Source: Shinella sumterensis (GTDB taxonomy: Bacteria; Pseudomonadota; Alphaproteobacteria; Rhizobiales; Rhizobiaceae). Taken from it: DNA of 64,000 nucleotides. The notes below the pieces were generated by a model that was given only the letters and a program-made list of their open reading frames with translations, was not told where the DNA came from and did no database searches. Location of the stretch: contig NZ_MYFN02000009.1 in NCBI RefSeq assembly GCF_004514425.2, forward strand, positions 1 through 64,000, read 5' to 3'. Of the stretch, positions 17,525 through 28,748 are shown in pieces. Position 1 is the first letter of the stretch, and each line of letters begins with the position of its first letter. A program made the position numbers and the translations under genes.

Positions 17525-17686
17525 TCAGGCGCCCTTGACGGCGACGCCCGGCATTTCCAGCATCATAGAGACGCCCTGATCGGTTTCGACGATATCGGTC
17601 AGCGGGCGGGAGATGCGGCCGCCACCGATGGTCTCGGGCGTATCGGTCGGCGTCTTTTCGGTGACCTGCATGATGTCGCTGCTCAT
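17525..17686 (-). pseudogene. 53-residue Hsp20-like N-terminal stump
   Basis: A short frame from the ATG at 17686, with an excellent GAGGAG ribosome site, reads MSSDIMQVTEKTP, then GGGRISRPLTDIVETDQG and VSMMLEMPGVAVKGA before a TGA at 17525. The segment from DIVETDQG through LEMPGV is the first strands of an alpha-crystallin domain, but the rest of the domain is missing. It sits between two full Hsp20 genes, 20 bases from one and 14 from the other. It may be a remnant of a third full Hsp20 (tLST loci often carry several) or, since its translation signals survive, a truncated product still made. Confidence 0.6.
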
Positions 17687-17700
17687 CGTTCCAGCTCCTC

Positions 17701-18126
17701 TCAGGCCGCTTTGATCTCGATTTTCTTCTTCCTCGTTTCCTCGGGCTGGGAGATGACGATCCGCAATACGCCATTCGTCATCCTCGCCTCGACCTTGTCA
17801 TCCGAAGCCGTGAATGGCAGTCGGATAGCGCGGGAAAACTTGCCATAACCGCGTTCGTTACGGAGCCAGCGCGCACCTTCGGGAACCTCGGGCAGCTTGC
17901 GTTCGCCCGACAGCGTCAGGACGTTGTCCTTGACCGAAATTTCAATGTCGCCCGGTTCGATGCCGGGAAGTTCAGCGATGACTGCAACGGCCTCAGGGCC
18001 TTGCCAGACATTTACCGCCGGGAACGCCGCGCGGGACGGCGGCCAGAAACTGCGGTCGAGATCGCGCATCATGGAGCGCATCAGCGCAAAGGGATCGCTG
18101 CGGCGCAGATATGTCGGGTAGAGCAT
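17701..18126 (-). CDS. Small heat shock protein Hsp20, copy 2
   Basis: 141 residues from the ATG at 18126 with an AGGAGG ribosome site. It begins MLYPTYLRRSDPFALMRSM and has the alpha-crystallin core (PAVNVWQGPEAVAVIAELPGI..., LTLSGERKLPE, MTNGVLRIVIS) with a basic KKKIEIKAA tail. It is the first gene of the leftward Hsp20-Hsp20 stump-Hsp20-psiE-M48 operon. Its promoter must lie in the 200-base region shared with the divergent marR-ftsH-clpK operon, which carries two perfect palindromes. Confidence 0.92.
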   Translation of the reverse strand: MLYPTYLRRSDPFALMRSMMRDLDRSFWPPSRAAFPAVNVWQGPEAVAVIAELPGIEPGDIEISVKDNVLTLSGERKLPEVPEGARWLRNERGYGKFSRAIRLPFTASDDKVEARMTNGVLRIVISQPEETRKKKIEIKAA

Positions 18127-18215
18127 TGCTGGCCTCCTGTTGCTGATCGATACCCCCGAACCGTCGGCATGGAGGGACCGGGCAACGGTGCCGGCCGGAT
18201 GTGGGTTCGGAGAAC

Positions 18216-18254
18216 GCCTATCAAGATAGGCCGTACCATTTATTATGCAAGCAT
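18216..18254. promoter_or_regulatory. Two perfect palindromes between hsp20 and marR (candidate operator)
   Basis: GCCTATC-AA-GATAGGC at 18216-18231 and ATGC-AA-GCAT at 18245-18254 are perfect inverted repeats, both centred on AA and 26 bases apart centre to centre. They lie in the divergent region between the Hsp20 operon and the marR-ftsH-clpK operon, 75-113 bases before the marR start. MarR-family regulators bind such palindromes and usually autoregulate, so this is the likely operator controlling both arms of the island. That assignment is inference. Confidence 0.5.
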
Positions 18255-18328
18255 GTATGATGGGTGCATTGCGTTTTGGATGGGGGGCGGTTTCTCCTGT
18301 GTACGATGCAATCGGAGGAAGGATAACC

Positions 18329-18757
18329 ATGATCTCTTCGGACATCGCGCTGATCGGGACGACGATCCACCGGGTCGCGCAGCTCATCCAGCAGCGGATC
18401 GACCAAGACATCCGCGGCAGCGGCCTGACCCGCCTGTCCTGGATGGCGGCGGCGCATGTCGAGGATGCGCCTGGGACCATCGGCGATCTGGCCGACCTGC
18501 TGGAGGTCGGCCAGGCCACAGCCGGCCAGCTCGTCGATCGCATGGTCCGGGGCGGCTGGGTCGAGCGGTGGCCCTCGCTCGACGACAGGCGGGCGCAGAT
18601 CGTCACGGCAACGTCGAAGGCCCGGGCGATGCTGAAGGAACTCGCGCCGCGGCAATCGGCGCTCGAAGATGATATCCTGCAGGATCTGTCGGCGGACGAA
18701 AGGCGCGCCCTGCTGGCGCTGCTCGAGCGGATCAGGGCGCGGCTCGGGCGCCAGTGA
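18329..18757 (+). CDS. MarR-family transcriptional regulator
   Basis: 142 residues from the ATG at 18329, preceded by a GGAGGAAGG ribosome site. The winged helix-turn-helix is plain: LTRLSWMAAAHVEDAPGTI, LADLLEVGQATAGQLVDRM, then the wing VERWPSLDDRRAQIVTATSKA. It heads the ftsH-clpK operon: its TGA overlaps the reading region just before ftsH. It is the best candidate for the local regulator of the stress island, probably a repressor released by a ligand or oxidation. No cysteine is visible in the protein, which argues against a thiol switch. Confidence 0.85.
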   Translation: MISSDIALIGTTIHRVAQLIQQRIDQDIRGSGLTRLSWMAAAHVEDAPGTIGDLADLLEVGQATAGQLVDRMVRGGWVERWPSLDDRRAQIVTATSKARAMLKELAPRQSALEDDILQDLSADERRALLALLERIRARLGRQ

Positions 18758-18771
18758 AAGGGACAAGCGGC

Positions 18772-20604
18772 ATGGAAAGGAAGACCGAATACAACATCTG
18801 GTACTGGGTGGTGGCTTTCATAGCCGTGCTTTTCATCCAGAACCTGATCGCCGGCTGGCAATCCGTCGCGCCGATCAGCTACAGCCAGTTCGAGAAGTAT
18901 CTCGCTGACGGGAAAATTTCCTCTGTCGCGGTCGGGTCAGACACTATCACAGGCACCTTCGCCGAACCGGTCGACGGCAAGAAGCAGTTCGTGACGACCG
19001 TAGTGAATCCCGCAATCCTGGAACGGATAGACCGGTCAGGTATCGAGATCACTGGCGTTCCGCAAAACACTTTTCTCGGCACGCTGATTTCCTGGGTGGC
19101 GCCAGCGCTTATCTTCTTCGGAATCTGGATGCTGCTGTTCCGCAAGTTCGCCGACAAGCAGGGCTTCGGCGGGTTCATGCAGGTCGGCCGCAGCAAGGCC
19201 AAGGTTTACATGGAAAAAGAAACCGGCGTCAGCTTCGCCGACGTGGCCGGCGTGGACGAGGCCAAGGCCGAGCTCGAGGAGGTCGTGGAGTTCCTCAAGA
19301 ACCCGGCCGAATACGGAAAGCTGGGCGCACATATCCCCAAAGGCATATTGCTCGTTGGGCCGCCGGGCACCGGCAAGACGCTGCTGGCGCGCGCGGTGGC
19401 GGGAGAGGCCGGCGTGACCTTCTTTTCGATCTCGGGATCAGAGTTCGTCGAGATGTTCGTGGGCGTCGGTGCCGCGCGGGTGCGCGACCTCTTCGAGCAG
19501 GCTCGGAAATCCGCGCCGGCGATTATCTTCATCGACGAACTCGACGCTCTCGGGCGGGCGCGCTCCTCCGGCCAGATCGCTGGCGGCCACGATGAGCGTG
19601 AGCAGACGCTGAACCAGCTTCTGACCGAGCTCGACGGCTTCGACCCTTCGGTGGGCATCGTTCTGCTTGCGGCCACGAACCGTCCGGAGATTCTCGATCC
19701 GGCGCTGCTCAGGGCCGGACGCTTCGACCGTCAGGTGCTGGTGGACCGGCCCGACAAGAAGGGACGTGTGCAGATTCTTGGCGTTCACATGAAAAAGGTG
19801 AAGCTCGCCCCGGACGTCGATGCCGAGAAGGTCGCAGCGCTTACTCCCGGCTTTTCCGGAGCGGATCTTTCCAATCTCGTCAACGAGGCAGCATTGCTCG
19901 CCACGCGCCGCAAGGCCGATGCGGTGACGATGGACGACTTCAACAATGCCGTGGAGCGCATCATCGCCGGGTTGGAAAAGAAGAACCGCGTGCTCAATCC
20001 GCGCGAACGCGAGATCGTGGCGCACCACGAGATGGGGCACGCGCTTGTGGCGATGGCTCTGCCGGGGGTGGACCCGGTGCACAAGGTCTCGATCATCCCG
20101 CGCGGAATTGGCGCGCTCGGCTACACTATCCAGCGCCCGACCGAGGACCGCTTCCTGATGACGCGGGAGGAGCTGGAGAACAAGATCGCAGTCCTGCTTG
20201 GCGGGCGCGCGGCCGAGAAGATCATCTACAATCATGTCTCGACCGGGGCGGCCGACGATCTGGTCAAGGCTACCGATATCGCCCGCGCCATGGTCGCGCG
20301 GTACGGGATGGACGAAGACCTCGGGCATGTCAGCTACGACACCGATCGGCCAGGCTTTCTCGGCACCGGCGACCAGTCGTCGTGGCTGAACCGCCGCTAC
20401 AGCGAGGCCACTGCCGAGCGGATGGACTCGAAGGTGCGCGACATCGTGGATGGCGTGTTCAAGCGCACCCTCTCGCTTCTCGAAGCCAACCGGGCGCTGC
20501 TCGAGCAATCCGCGCAGGATCTCCTGCAACGCGAGACACTGGACGAGCCCGATCTGGTGGCAATTGGGTCCAAGGTGAAAAGAACGGAAGCGGTCGCTGC
20601 GTAA
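18772..20604 (+). CDS. ftsH: FtsH-family ATP-dependent membrane zinc protease
   Basis: 610 residues from the ATG at 18772 (AAAGGGA site upstream; a GTG at 18754 is the alternative). Two membrane helices flank a small periplasmic domain (helices at about 10-28 and 103-120). The AAA module has Walker A GPPGTGKT (about 195), Walker [12 protein letters not shown], the [22 protein letters not shown] and the pore [10 protein letters not shown] loop. The peptidase has HEMGH (about 419) and a downstream acidic ligand region. It degrades damaged membrane and soluble proteins. It is an island copy: chromosomal ftsH is normally essential and elsewhere. tLST loci carry a dedicated ftsH next to clpK, as here. 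Confidence 0.93.
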   Translation: MERKTEYNIWYWVVAFIAVLFIQNLIAGWQSVAPISYSQFEKYLADGKISSVAVGSDTITGTFAEPVDGKKQFVTTVVNPAILERIDRSGIEITGVPQNTFLGTLISWVAPALIFFGIWMLLFRKFADKQGFGGFMQVGRSKAKVYMEKETGVSFADVAGVDEAKAELEEVVEFLKNPAEYGKLGAHIPKGILLVGPPGTGKTLLARAVAGEAGVTFFSISGSEFVEMFVGVGAARVRDLFEQARKSAPAIIFIDELDALGRARSSGQIAGGHDEREQTLNQLLTELDGFDPSVGIVLLAATNRPEILDPALLRAGRFDRQVLVDRPDKKGRVQILGVHMKKVKLAPDVDAEKVAALTPGFSGADLSNLVNEAALLATRRKADAVTMDDFNNAVERIIAGLEKKNRVLNPREREIVAHHEMGHALVAMALPGVDPVHKVSIIPRGIGALGYTIQRPTEDRFLMTREELENKIAVLLGGRAAEKIIYNHVSTGAADDLVKATDIARAMVARYGMDEDLGHVSYDTDRPGFLGTGDQSSWLNRRYSEATAERMDSKVRDIVDGVFKRTLSLLEANRALLEQSAQDLLQRETLDEPDLVAIGSKVKRTEAVAA

Positions 20605-20667
20605 CACTGTCACTGGCGCAGATGATTGGCGGACAACCCTGACTGGATAAAGAAACGGAGAAGACGA

Positions 20668-23574
<2,907 letters not shown>

Positions 23575-23588
23575 CGTCGTGAAGGACC

Positions 23589-23616
23589 GGCCGGCGCGAT
23601 GACGGTCGCGCCGGCC
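23589..23616 (+). terminator. Perfect 10-bp GC hairpin after clpK
   Basis: GGCCGGCGCG at 23589-23598 and CGCGCCGGCC at 23607-23616 are exact complements around an 8-base loop, 15 bases after the clpK stop and 34 before the next gene. There is no T-tract, so it may act as an attenuator or a 3'-end protector that sets clpK apart from downstream genes in a shared transcript. Confidence 0.55.
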
Positions 23617-23649
23617 CATTTCGTCGAAAGCGACAGCAGGTCACACGCC

Positions 23650-24780
23650 ATGAAACTCATCAGAGCATTTCGCAATCTTGACCGGCACGGCGAGCAGCGC
23701 GCGCCGGAGGTCATCGAGGAAGAGGTGCGGCAACTCGAACCGCATCTTGCACGCTTCAGCGAAGATCTCGTCCGGCTTGAGGTCTTCGCCTCGCAGACGA
23801 AGGGCAAGGTGCGCATCCATGTCAGCCTGCGCCTGCAACTGCCCTCGGGCCTGATCGCGGTGCAGGAAGAGGGGTTCGAGATCGAGCCTGTCCTGCGCAA
23901 GGCCTTTGCCGACCTGCGCCACCGGCTCGATCGGCATGTGGCGCGCCTCAAGCACGAGTCTGAATACAAGCGTCCCACCCGCCGACCCCGGATCGGTGCC
24001 CAGCTGCCGTCCGTGCGGGATGCGGTGGAGGCGGAGTGGCGCCAGCTTTTCTTCGACCTGATCGAGGATCATCTCGATACGGTCTATGACACCGTCAGGC
24101 GCGAGTTGACCTATCTCGAATGCAGCGGATCTGTGCCGGCTGGTTACCTCAGCGTTCGGGATCTCGTCGATGCGACGATCCTCAAGGGGCTGGAGAGGTT
24201 CGAGCAGCGGCCCACCGAGTTTTCCATAGGCGACTGGCTGCTGAAACTGGCTTTCGAGACCATCGAGGCCGAGGCGGCCGCCGCGCGCCGCGCGTTGCCC
24301 GAAGATGCCGCATCGATCGACGCCGCACCCGAGGCGTCGGCCGGGGAGCCTACCGAGTCGGATGAGGAAATCTTCGAGTTTTATCAGCCCGACGACGTGC
24401 TGCGGCTCGAGGAGCTCATCGCCGACGACGGTGGGGACGACCCTGAAACGGCTGTCGCGAAACGCCAGGACGCGCTGATCTTTCACCGGGCGATCGCCGG
24501 TCTTCCGGCGCTATGGCGCAGAGTCCTGTTTCTTGTCGATCTGAACGACACTCCGCTTGAAAAGGCATCTTCGGTTCTCGGCATTGCTGAAGACGACGTG
24601 ACCCGGATCGTCCAGTCGGCGCGCAATTATCTTCGCGACAAACTGCGTGACTCAGGTCAGTCTTCCGATACCGCACATGCGCTTTTTGAGAGCGCTCATC
24701 AGAGAGGGTCGCGAATTCTCCTGCCCCTGCGGGATCGCGCCCGGCTGGAACACACTTTTCTGGGGGATAACCGAGGGTAA
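23650..24780 (+). CDS. HPF/RaiA-like domain fused to sigma-factor-like regions
   Basis: 376 residues from the ATG at 23650. Residues 1-105 look like a ribosome hibernation factor (HPF/RaiA) domain: an N-terminal helix, then LVRLEVFASQTKGKVRIHV, SLRLQLPSGLIAVQEEG and the long helix LRKAFADLRHRLDRHVARLK. After a basic linker comes a sigma region 2-like helix bundle (DTVYDTVRRELTYL, YLSVRDLVDATILKGLERF, WLLKLAFETIE), an acidic stretch, and a region 4-like helix-turn-helix (IAGLPALWRRVLFLVDL, LEKASSVLGIAEDDVTRI, RNYLRDKL). The fusion could link ribosome state to transcription under stress. DNA and ribosome binding are unproven; the assignment is from pattern only. Confidence 0.65.
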   Translation: MKLIRAFRNLDRHGEQRAPEVIEEEVRQLEPHLARFSEDLVRLEVFASQTKGKVRIHVSLRLQLPSGLIAVQEEGFEIEPVLRKAFADLRHRLDRHVARLKHESEYKRPTRRPRIGAQLPSVRDAVEAEWRQLFFDLIEDHLDTVYDTVRRELTYLECSGSVPAGYLSVRDLVDATILKGLERFEQRPTEFSIGDWLLKLAFETIEAEAAAARRALPEDAASIDAAPEASAGEPTESDEEIFEFYQPDDVLRLEELIADDGGDDPETAVAKRQDALIFHRAIAGLPALWRRVLFLVDLNDTPLEKASSVLGIAEDDVTRIVQSARNYLRDKLRDSGQSSDTAHALFESAHQRGSRILLPLRDRARLEHTFLGDNRG

Positions 24781-24785
24781 GCACC

Positions 24786-25379
24786 ATGATGCGCGGCCAT
24801 AATCGTCCACCCTTTGCGCCGAAGATACCCGGGACCAACATGAGATCATGGGACGTTCCGACCGCGATCATTTACCGGCCGGCTCGTTCCGCGATGACGT
24901 CGGCGCCGCGGCCCAACTACTGGATACTGGAATTCGAGCCGTCTCGGCCCCTGCAGGTCGAGCCGCTGATGGGATATACCTCCAGCAACGATCCCTATCG
25001 TTCGATCCGGCTGAAGTTTCCCGACCGCGAAAGCGCCGTGGAATTCGCGGAGCGACAGGACTGTCGCTATTTCGTGCGTGAGGACGTGGCTCACCGGCAT
25101 GCGCCTGACCGCTGGCGGGGAGAGGAGCGGCATCGCCTCTACAAGGGAGCCGACGCCCCGAACGCCTTTCGCATACCGTCCCGCCTGGATCGGGGTCGCA
25201 CGGACCACCGACTCTGGCGCGCAGTCGATCAGGAAGGCTCGGTGGACCTGTCGTCGCAAGAACAGGCGGAATTCGATCCGGTGCTTGAAGCCGATCTCGA
25301 ATCCTTCCCGGCCTCCGATCCCCCGGCCTGGACGGGCGTGACGATAGGCGGAAAGCGGTCCGGCAACAGCAATGCTTGA
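24786..25379 (+). CDS. NDUFS4-like (ETC complex I subunit conserved region) protein
   Basis: 197 residues, starting 6 bases after the fusion gene stop. The segment TAIIYRPARSAMTSAPRPN, then YWILEFEPSRPLQVEPLMGYTSSND and KFPDRESAVEFAERQ, matches the NDUFS4-type accessory subunit family of respiratory complex I (PLMGYT-x-x-x-D and the AxxYA/EFAERQ helix). The C-terminal 80 residues are variable, with DLESFPASDPPAW near the end. A second protein with this domain is at 34324-35076. Its role in a heat-tolerance island may be to protect or modify complex I; that is inference. Its stop overlaps the permease start by 8 bases. Confidence 0.75.
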   Translation: MMRGHNRPPFAPKIPGTNMRSWDVPTAIIYRPARSAMTSAPRPNYWILEFEPSRPLQVEPLMGYTSSNDPYRSIRLKFPDRESAVEFAERQDCRYFVREDVAHRHAPDRWRGEERHRLYKGADAPNAFRIPSRLDRGRTDHRLWRAVDQEGSVDLSSQEQAEFDPVLEADLESFPASDPPAWTGVTIGGKRSGNSNA

Positions 25380-26570
25380 TATCGCGGTTCTGTCAGCATG
25401 CCTTGCTGTCGCAGCCTTCCTCTTTCACCCCAAGGTTCGAACGCTACGTGGTTGGCGGGCAGCGGTAACCCCGCTCGCGTCTATCATAGGCAGCGGGTTC
25501 TTGGTTGTGGGACCGATCCTGGACGCTTCCTGTGGTTATGCGGCCCCGGTTGCGATGATGGCACTGTGCGGATTGGCTTTTCTGTTTGGTGGTGCCATCC
25601 GCGCGAATATTGCGCGAATTGCATTGACCGCCGATAATCGCAGTCGACCGGAGCTTTTCATTGAAAGAGTATCAAGTTGGATATTGATATTCGCCTACGT
25701 GATTTCGGTAGCGTATTATCTGAATCTCTTTGGCGCCTTTGCCGTAAGCCTGACCGATGACGGCGGAAGCAGATTCGAGGCACGGCTCGTTACGACCGCG
25801 GTCTTCTTTTTTATTGCAGTCACAGGGCTTATACGCGGCTTTGATGCATTGGAAGGTCTTGAAAAGGCAGCAGTCTCTCTGAAACTTGCCATCATAGCCG
25901 GGATGATGGTCGGTCTTGTTCATTTTCTTGCTGATAAAGTGATCGCGGACGAGGTTGTAATTAATTCTCACCAGACTGGCGGGTGGACTGCTGTCGCTCT
26001 AGTCTTTGGCCTTCTTGTCACGGTGCAAGGTTTTGAGACGTCAAGATATCTTGGCCTTGAATATACGGCTGAAACGCGAATGAAGAGCATGAATATGCCC
26101 AATTTATCGCCTCTATAATTTACGTCGCGTATATTGGTTTTCTGGCCTTCTCGTTTCCGGCGAATACAATCACGCTTTCAGAAACTGCAATAATTGACAT
26201 CTTTCGGGTCATTGCTCCGATATTACCCGCACTGTTGATTGGCGCTGCGCTACTGTCGCAATTCAGCGCTGCCGTCGCCGATGTCGTCGGAGCCGGCGGG
26301 TTGCTTGTCGAAGTGACCGATGGGCGAGTGCGGCCTCAGATCGGTTACTTTCTATTGGGGATCGTCGGGCTGGCATTGACGTGGAGTTCGAGCGTTTTCG
26401 AGATTATCGGCATCGCATCGCGCGCATTTGCTCTCTACTATGCTACTCAATCAGCCATTGCCGCTATCGGACACCTGCAGGCCGGCCGCCGCCTTCAAGC
26501 TGGAGGTTTTACCTTGCTCGCAGGATTGGGGCTACTGATTGCCGCAACTGGAACCGCTATGGAGACGTGA
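25372..26570 (+). pseudogene. APC-like membrane permease, frameshifted
   Basis: Two frames together encode about 400 residues with about 10-11 membrane helices. Frame one (25372-26118) runs from MLDIAVLSACLAVAAF through LASIIGSGFLVVGPIL to VQGFETSRYLGLEYTAETR and then goes out of register. Frame two resumes at EYAQFIASIIYVAYIGFL (from about 26091) and ends TGTAMET at 26570. Loss of one base near 26078-26090 explains the break. The pattern resembles amino acid-type permeases, but the substrate is unknown. Base composition is visibly richer in A/T than the flanking stress genes, suggesting separate acquisition. Confidence 0.65.
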
Positions 26571-26634
26571 ATGCCCGAAAGCAGATCCATCGAACACGCA
26601 CCTCTCATACGCTCATCAGCAAGTAGGAGCTGAA

Positions 26635-27387
26635 TTGTTTCCCTATCTTGACAGCGTCGCGCGCCGCTACCCGCCCGTCATCGTATGGGTGCTCATCTCT
26701 GCGAACGTCCTCACGTTTCTCTATCAGACGAGCCTGCCGCCGCGCGTAGTGGACCGGTTCGTGTTCGAGTTCGCGCTGGTGCCCTCGCGCTTCTTCGGAC
26801 AGCCAAGCCTCATCGCCCCGTCCGACGACTGGACCCCATTTCTGACCAATATCTTCCTGCACGGGGGCTGGCTTCACCTCATCTTGAACATGTGGACGCT
26901 CTGGATTTTCGGCCCTGCGGTCGAGGACCGGCTTGGGCCGGGCCGGTTCACGCTGTTCTATCTGTTCTGCGGTATCGCGGCCAGCCTGGCGCATGCCTTA
27001 GCCAACCCCGATTCCGTCATTCCCGCGCTCGGCGCATCCGGTGCGATCGCGGGCGTGATCGGCGCTTATGCGCGCATGTTTCCGGCGGCGAAGCTGGTGG
27101 TGATGGTGCCGGTTCTCTTCCTGCCGCTGTTCTTCGAGGTCCCGGCCTTTGGCTTCGCGATGATCTGGCTCGGCCTGCAGGTGATCCCCGGCATCCTGTC
27201 GCTGGGCGATCAGGCCACGGGCGGCATCGCCTCATGGGCGCATATCGGCGGGTTCGTCGCCGGCTGGCTCGTCACGCCATTCCTGCGTAGGCGCGCGGAC
27301 GTCTATCGCAATTACTACCGCGACGAAGGCATCTACGGCTTTTTGCCCGACGGCCGACGGCAAGGAGGACAAGGTCCATGGACATAA
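26635..27387 (+). CDS. Rhomboid-family intramembrane serine protease
   Basis: 250 residues from a TTG at 26635 with TAGGAGC upstream; the longer frame begins inside the permease. Six membrane helices are visible. Hallmarks are NIFLHGGWLHLILNMWTLW (the HxxxN-type helix), the catalytic serine in ALGASGAIAGVIGAY, and the catalytic histidine in ASWAHIGGFVAGWL. It cleaves membrane-protein segments in the inner membrane. The 3' end overlaps the SDH-type protease gene by 10 bases, so the two are coupled. A rhomboid is an addition relative to the enterobacterial tLST layout. Confidence 0.88.
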   Translation: MFPYLDSVARRYPPVIVWVLISANVLTFLYQTSLPPRVVDRFVFEFALVPSRFFGQPSLIAPSDDWTPFLTNIFLHGGWLHLILNMWTLWIFGPAVEDRLGPGRFTLFYLFCGIAASLAHALANPDSVIPALGASGAIAGVIGAYARMFPAAKLVVMVPVLFLPLFFEVPAFGFAMIWLGLQVIPGILSLGDQATGGIASWAHIGGFVAGWLVTPFLRRRADVYRNYYRDEGIYGFLPDGRRQGGQGPWT

Positions 27388-28220
27388 CGCAGCTTTTCTG
27401 GCTCTTCTTCATCTTCTCTGCGCTGCAACCGGTGCTTCAGCGCAGATATCTGGAGGCGATGCGCACCCGCAAGATCGCCCAGATCGAGAAGAAACGCGCC
27501 AGCCGCGTCATCTCGCTGATCCACCGGCAGGAGACCATGAACCTGCTGGGTTTTCCCCTGATGCGCTACATCGACGTCAACGATTCCGAGGAAGTCCTGC
27601 GTGCGATCCAGATGACCGACGACGAGGTGCCGCTCGATATCGTGCTGCACACGCCGGGTGGGCTGGTGCTGGCGGCAACCCAGATCGCTCGGGCCATTCA
27701 GGGCCACAAGGGCAAGGTCACCGTGTTCGTGCCGCATTACGCGATGTCGGGCGGCACCTTGATCGCGCTTGCCGCCGACGAGATCGTGATGTGCGAGCAT
27801 TCCGTGCTGGGCCCCGTCGATCCGCAGCTCGGCCAGATGCCCGCCGCCTCGCTGATCAAGGTCGTCGAGGAAAAACCCATCGCCGAGATCGACGACCAGA
27901 CGCTGATCATGGCCGATGTCGGCCGCAAGGCCATCGCGCAGATCGAGGCCTTCGCGAAGCGGCTTCTCTCGGACAAGATGGATGAGGCCCAGGCGGCGGA
28001 TGTGGCGGCGAAACTGGCGACCGGCACCTGGACCCACGATTATCCGATCTCCGCCGATGAGGCACGCGAGCTGGGCCTGCCCGTCGGAACGGACATGCCC
28101 AAGGAAGTCCTGCAACTGATGACGCTTTACCCGCAGCCTGTGCGGCGGCAGGGCGGCGGCGTCGAATATCTGCCCGTGCCGCGAGAACGCGAGGCGCGCC
28201 GCGGCCTGTCTGGCCACTGA
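27378..28220 (+). CDS. SDH/ClpP-crotonase-fold serine protease with N-terminal membrane anchor
   Basis: 280 residues. One N-terminal hydrophobic helix (about 5-20) precedes a ClpP-like fold of the serine dehydrogenase proteinase (SDH_sah) family: VPLDIVLHTPGGLVLAATQ, the nucleophile in PHYAMSGGTLIALAADEIVM, and EHSVLGPVDPQLGQ. It should be a membrane-bound peptidase for damaged proteins or signal remnants. It overlaps the rhomboid gene and is followed, 57 bases later, by thioredoxin. The intergenic hairpin GCCCGG-AAGA-CCGGGC lies near 28241-28256. Confidence 0.82.
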   Translation: MDITQLFWLFFIFSALQPVLQRRYLEAMRTRKIAQIEKKRASRVISLIHRQETMNLLGFPLMRYIDVNDSEEVLRAIQMTDDEVPLDIVLHTPGGLVLAATQIARAIQGHKGKVTVFVPHYAMSGGTLIALAADEIVMCEHSVLGPVDPQLGQMPAASLIKVVEEKPIAEIDDQTLIMADVGRKAIAQIEAFAKRLLSDKMDEAQAADVAAKLATGTWTHDYPISADEARELGLPVGTDMPKEVLQLMTLYPQPVRRQGGGVEYLPVPREREARRGLSGH

Positions 28221-28277
28221 CGTCGAGAGAACCATCCACCGCCCGGAAGACCGGGCCCGTTCAGAAAAGGAAACCAA

Positions 28278-28700
28278 ATGACGACCGTTATCTGCCCGAA
28301 CTGCAATTCCACCAACCGGGTGCCGCAAGAGCGCCTGGGCGACAATCCCAATTGCGGACGCTGCGGCGCCCCCCTCTTTCAGGGCCATCCGGTTACGCTA
28401 ACGGCGGCGAATTTCGACCGCCACGCGAATGCCGACTTGCCGTTGCTCGTGGATTTCTGGGCCGAGTGGTGCGGGCCGTGCAAGATGATGGCGCCCCAAT
28501 TCGAAGCGGCGGCGCGCTCGCTCGAACCCCGTGTCCGCCTGGGCAAGCTCGATACGGAAGCCGAACAGGAGATCGCCGGCCGCTACGGGATCCGGGGCAT
28601 TCCCACCATGATCCTCTTCAAAGGCGGCAAGGAAATCGCGCGCCAGAGCGGCGCGATGTCTGCCGCCCAGATCGCGCAATGGGCGCGCTCTCACGTCTAG
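28278..28700 (+). CDS. trxC: Thioredoxin 2-type protein with N-terminal zinc ribbon
   Basis: 140 residues. An N-terminal zinc ribbon (CPNCNSTNRVP and NCGRCGAPLF) is followed by a thioredoxin fold with the WCGPC active site in FWAEWCGPCKMMAP and the cis-proline loop RGIPTMILFKGGKE. This is the TrxC architecture, a stress-induced disulfide reductase that can resist oxidation through the zinc centre. A trx gene beside kefB is standard in tLST loci. An AAAAGGAAA ribosome site precedes the ATG. Confidence 0.9.
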   Translation: MTTVICPNCNSTNRVPQERLGDNPNCGRCGAPLFQGHPVTLTAANFDRHANADLPLLVDFWAEWCGPCKMMAPQFEAAARSLEPRVRLGKLDTEAEQEIAGRYGIRGIPTMILFKGGKEIARQSGAMSAAQIAQWARSHV

Positions 28701-28748
28701 AAATTGCGGGTAATGGCCTTTCCTGCACCATGCCATCAGGAGAAGAAC

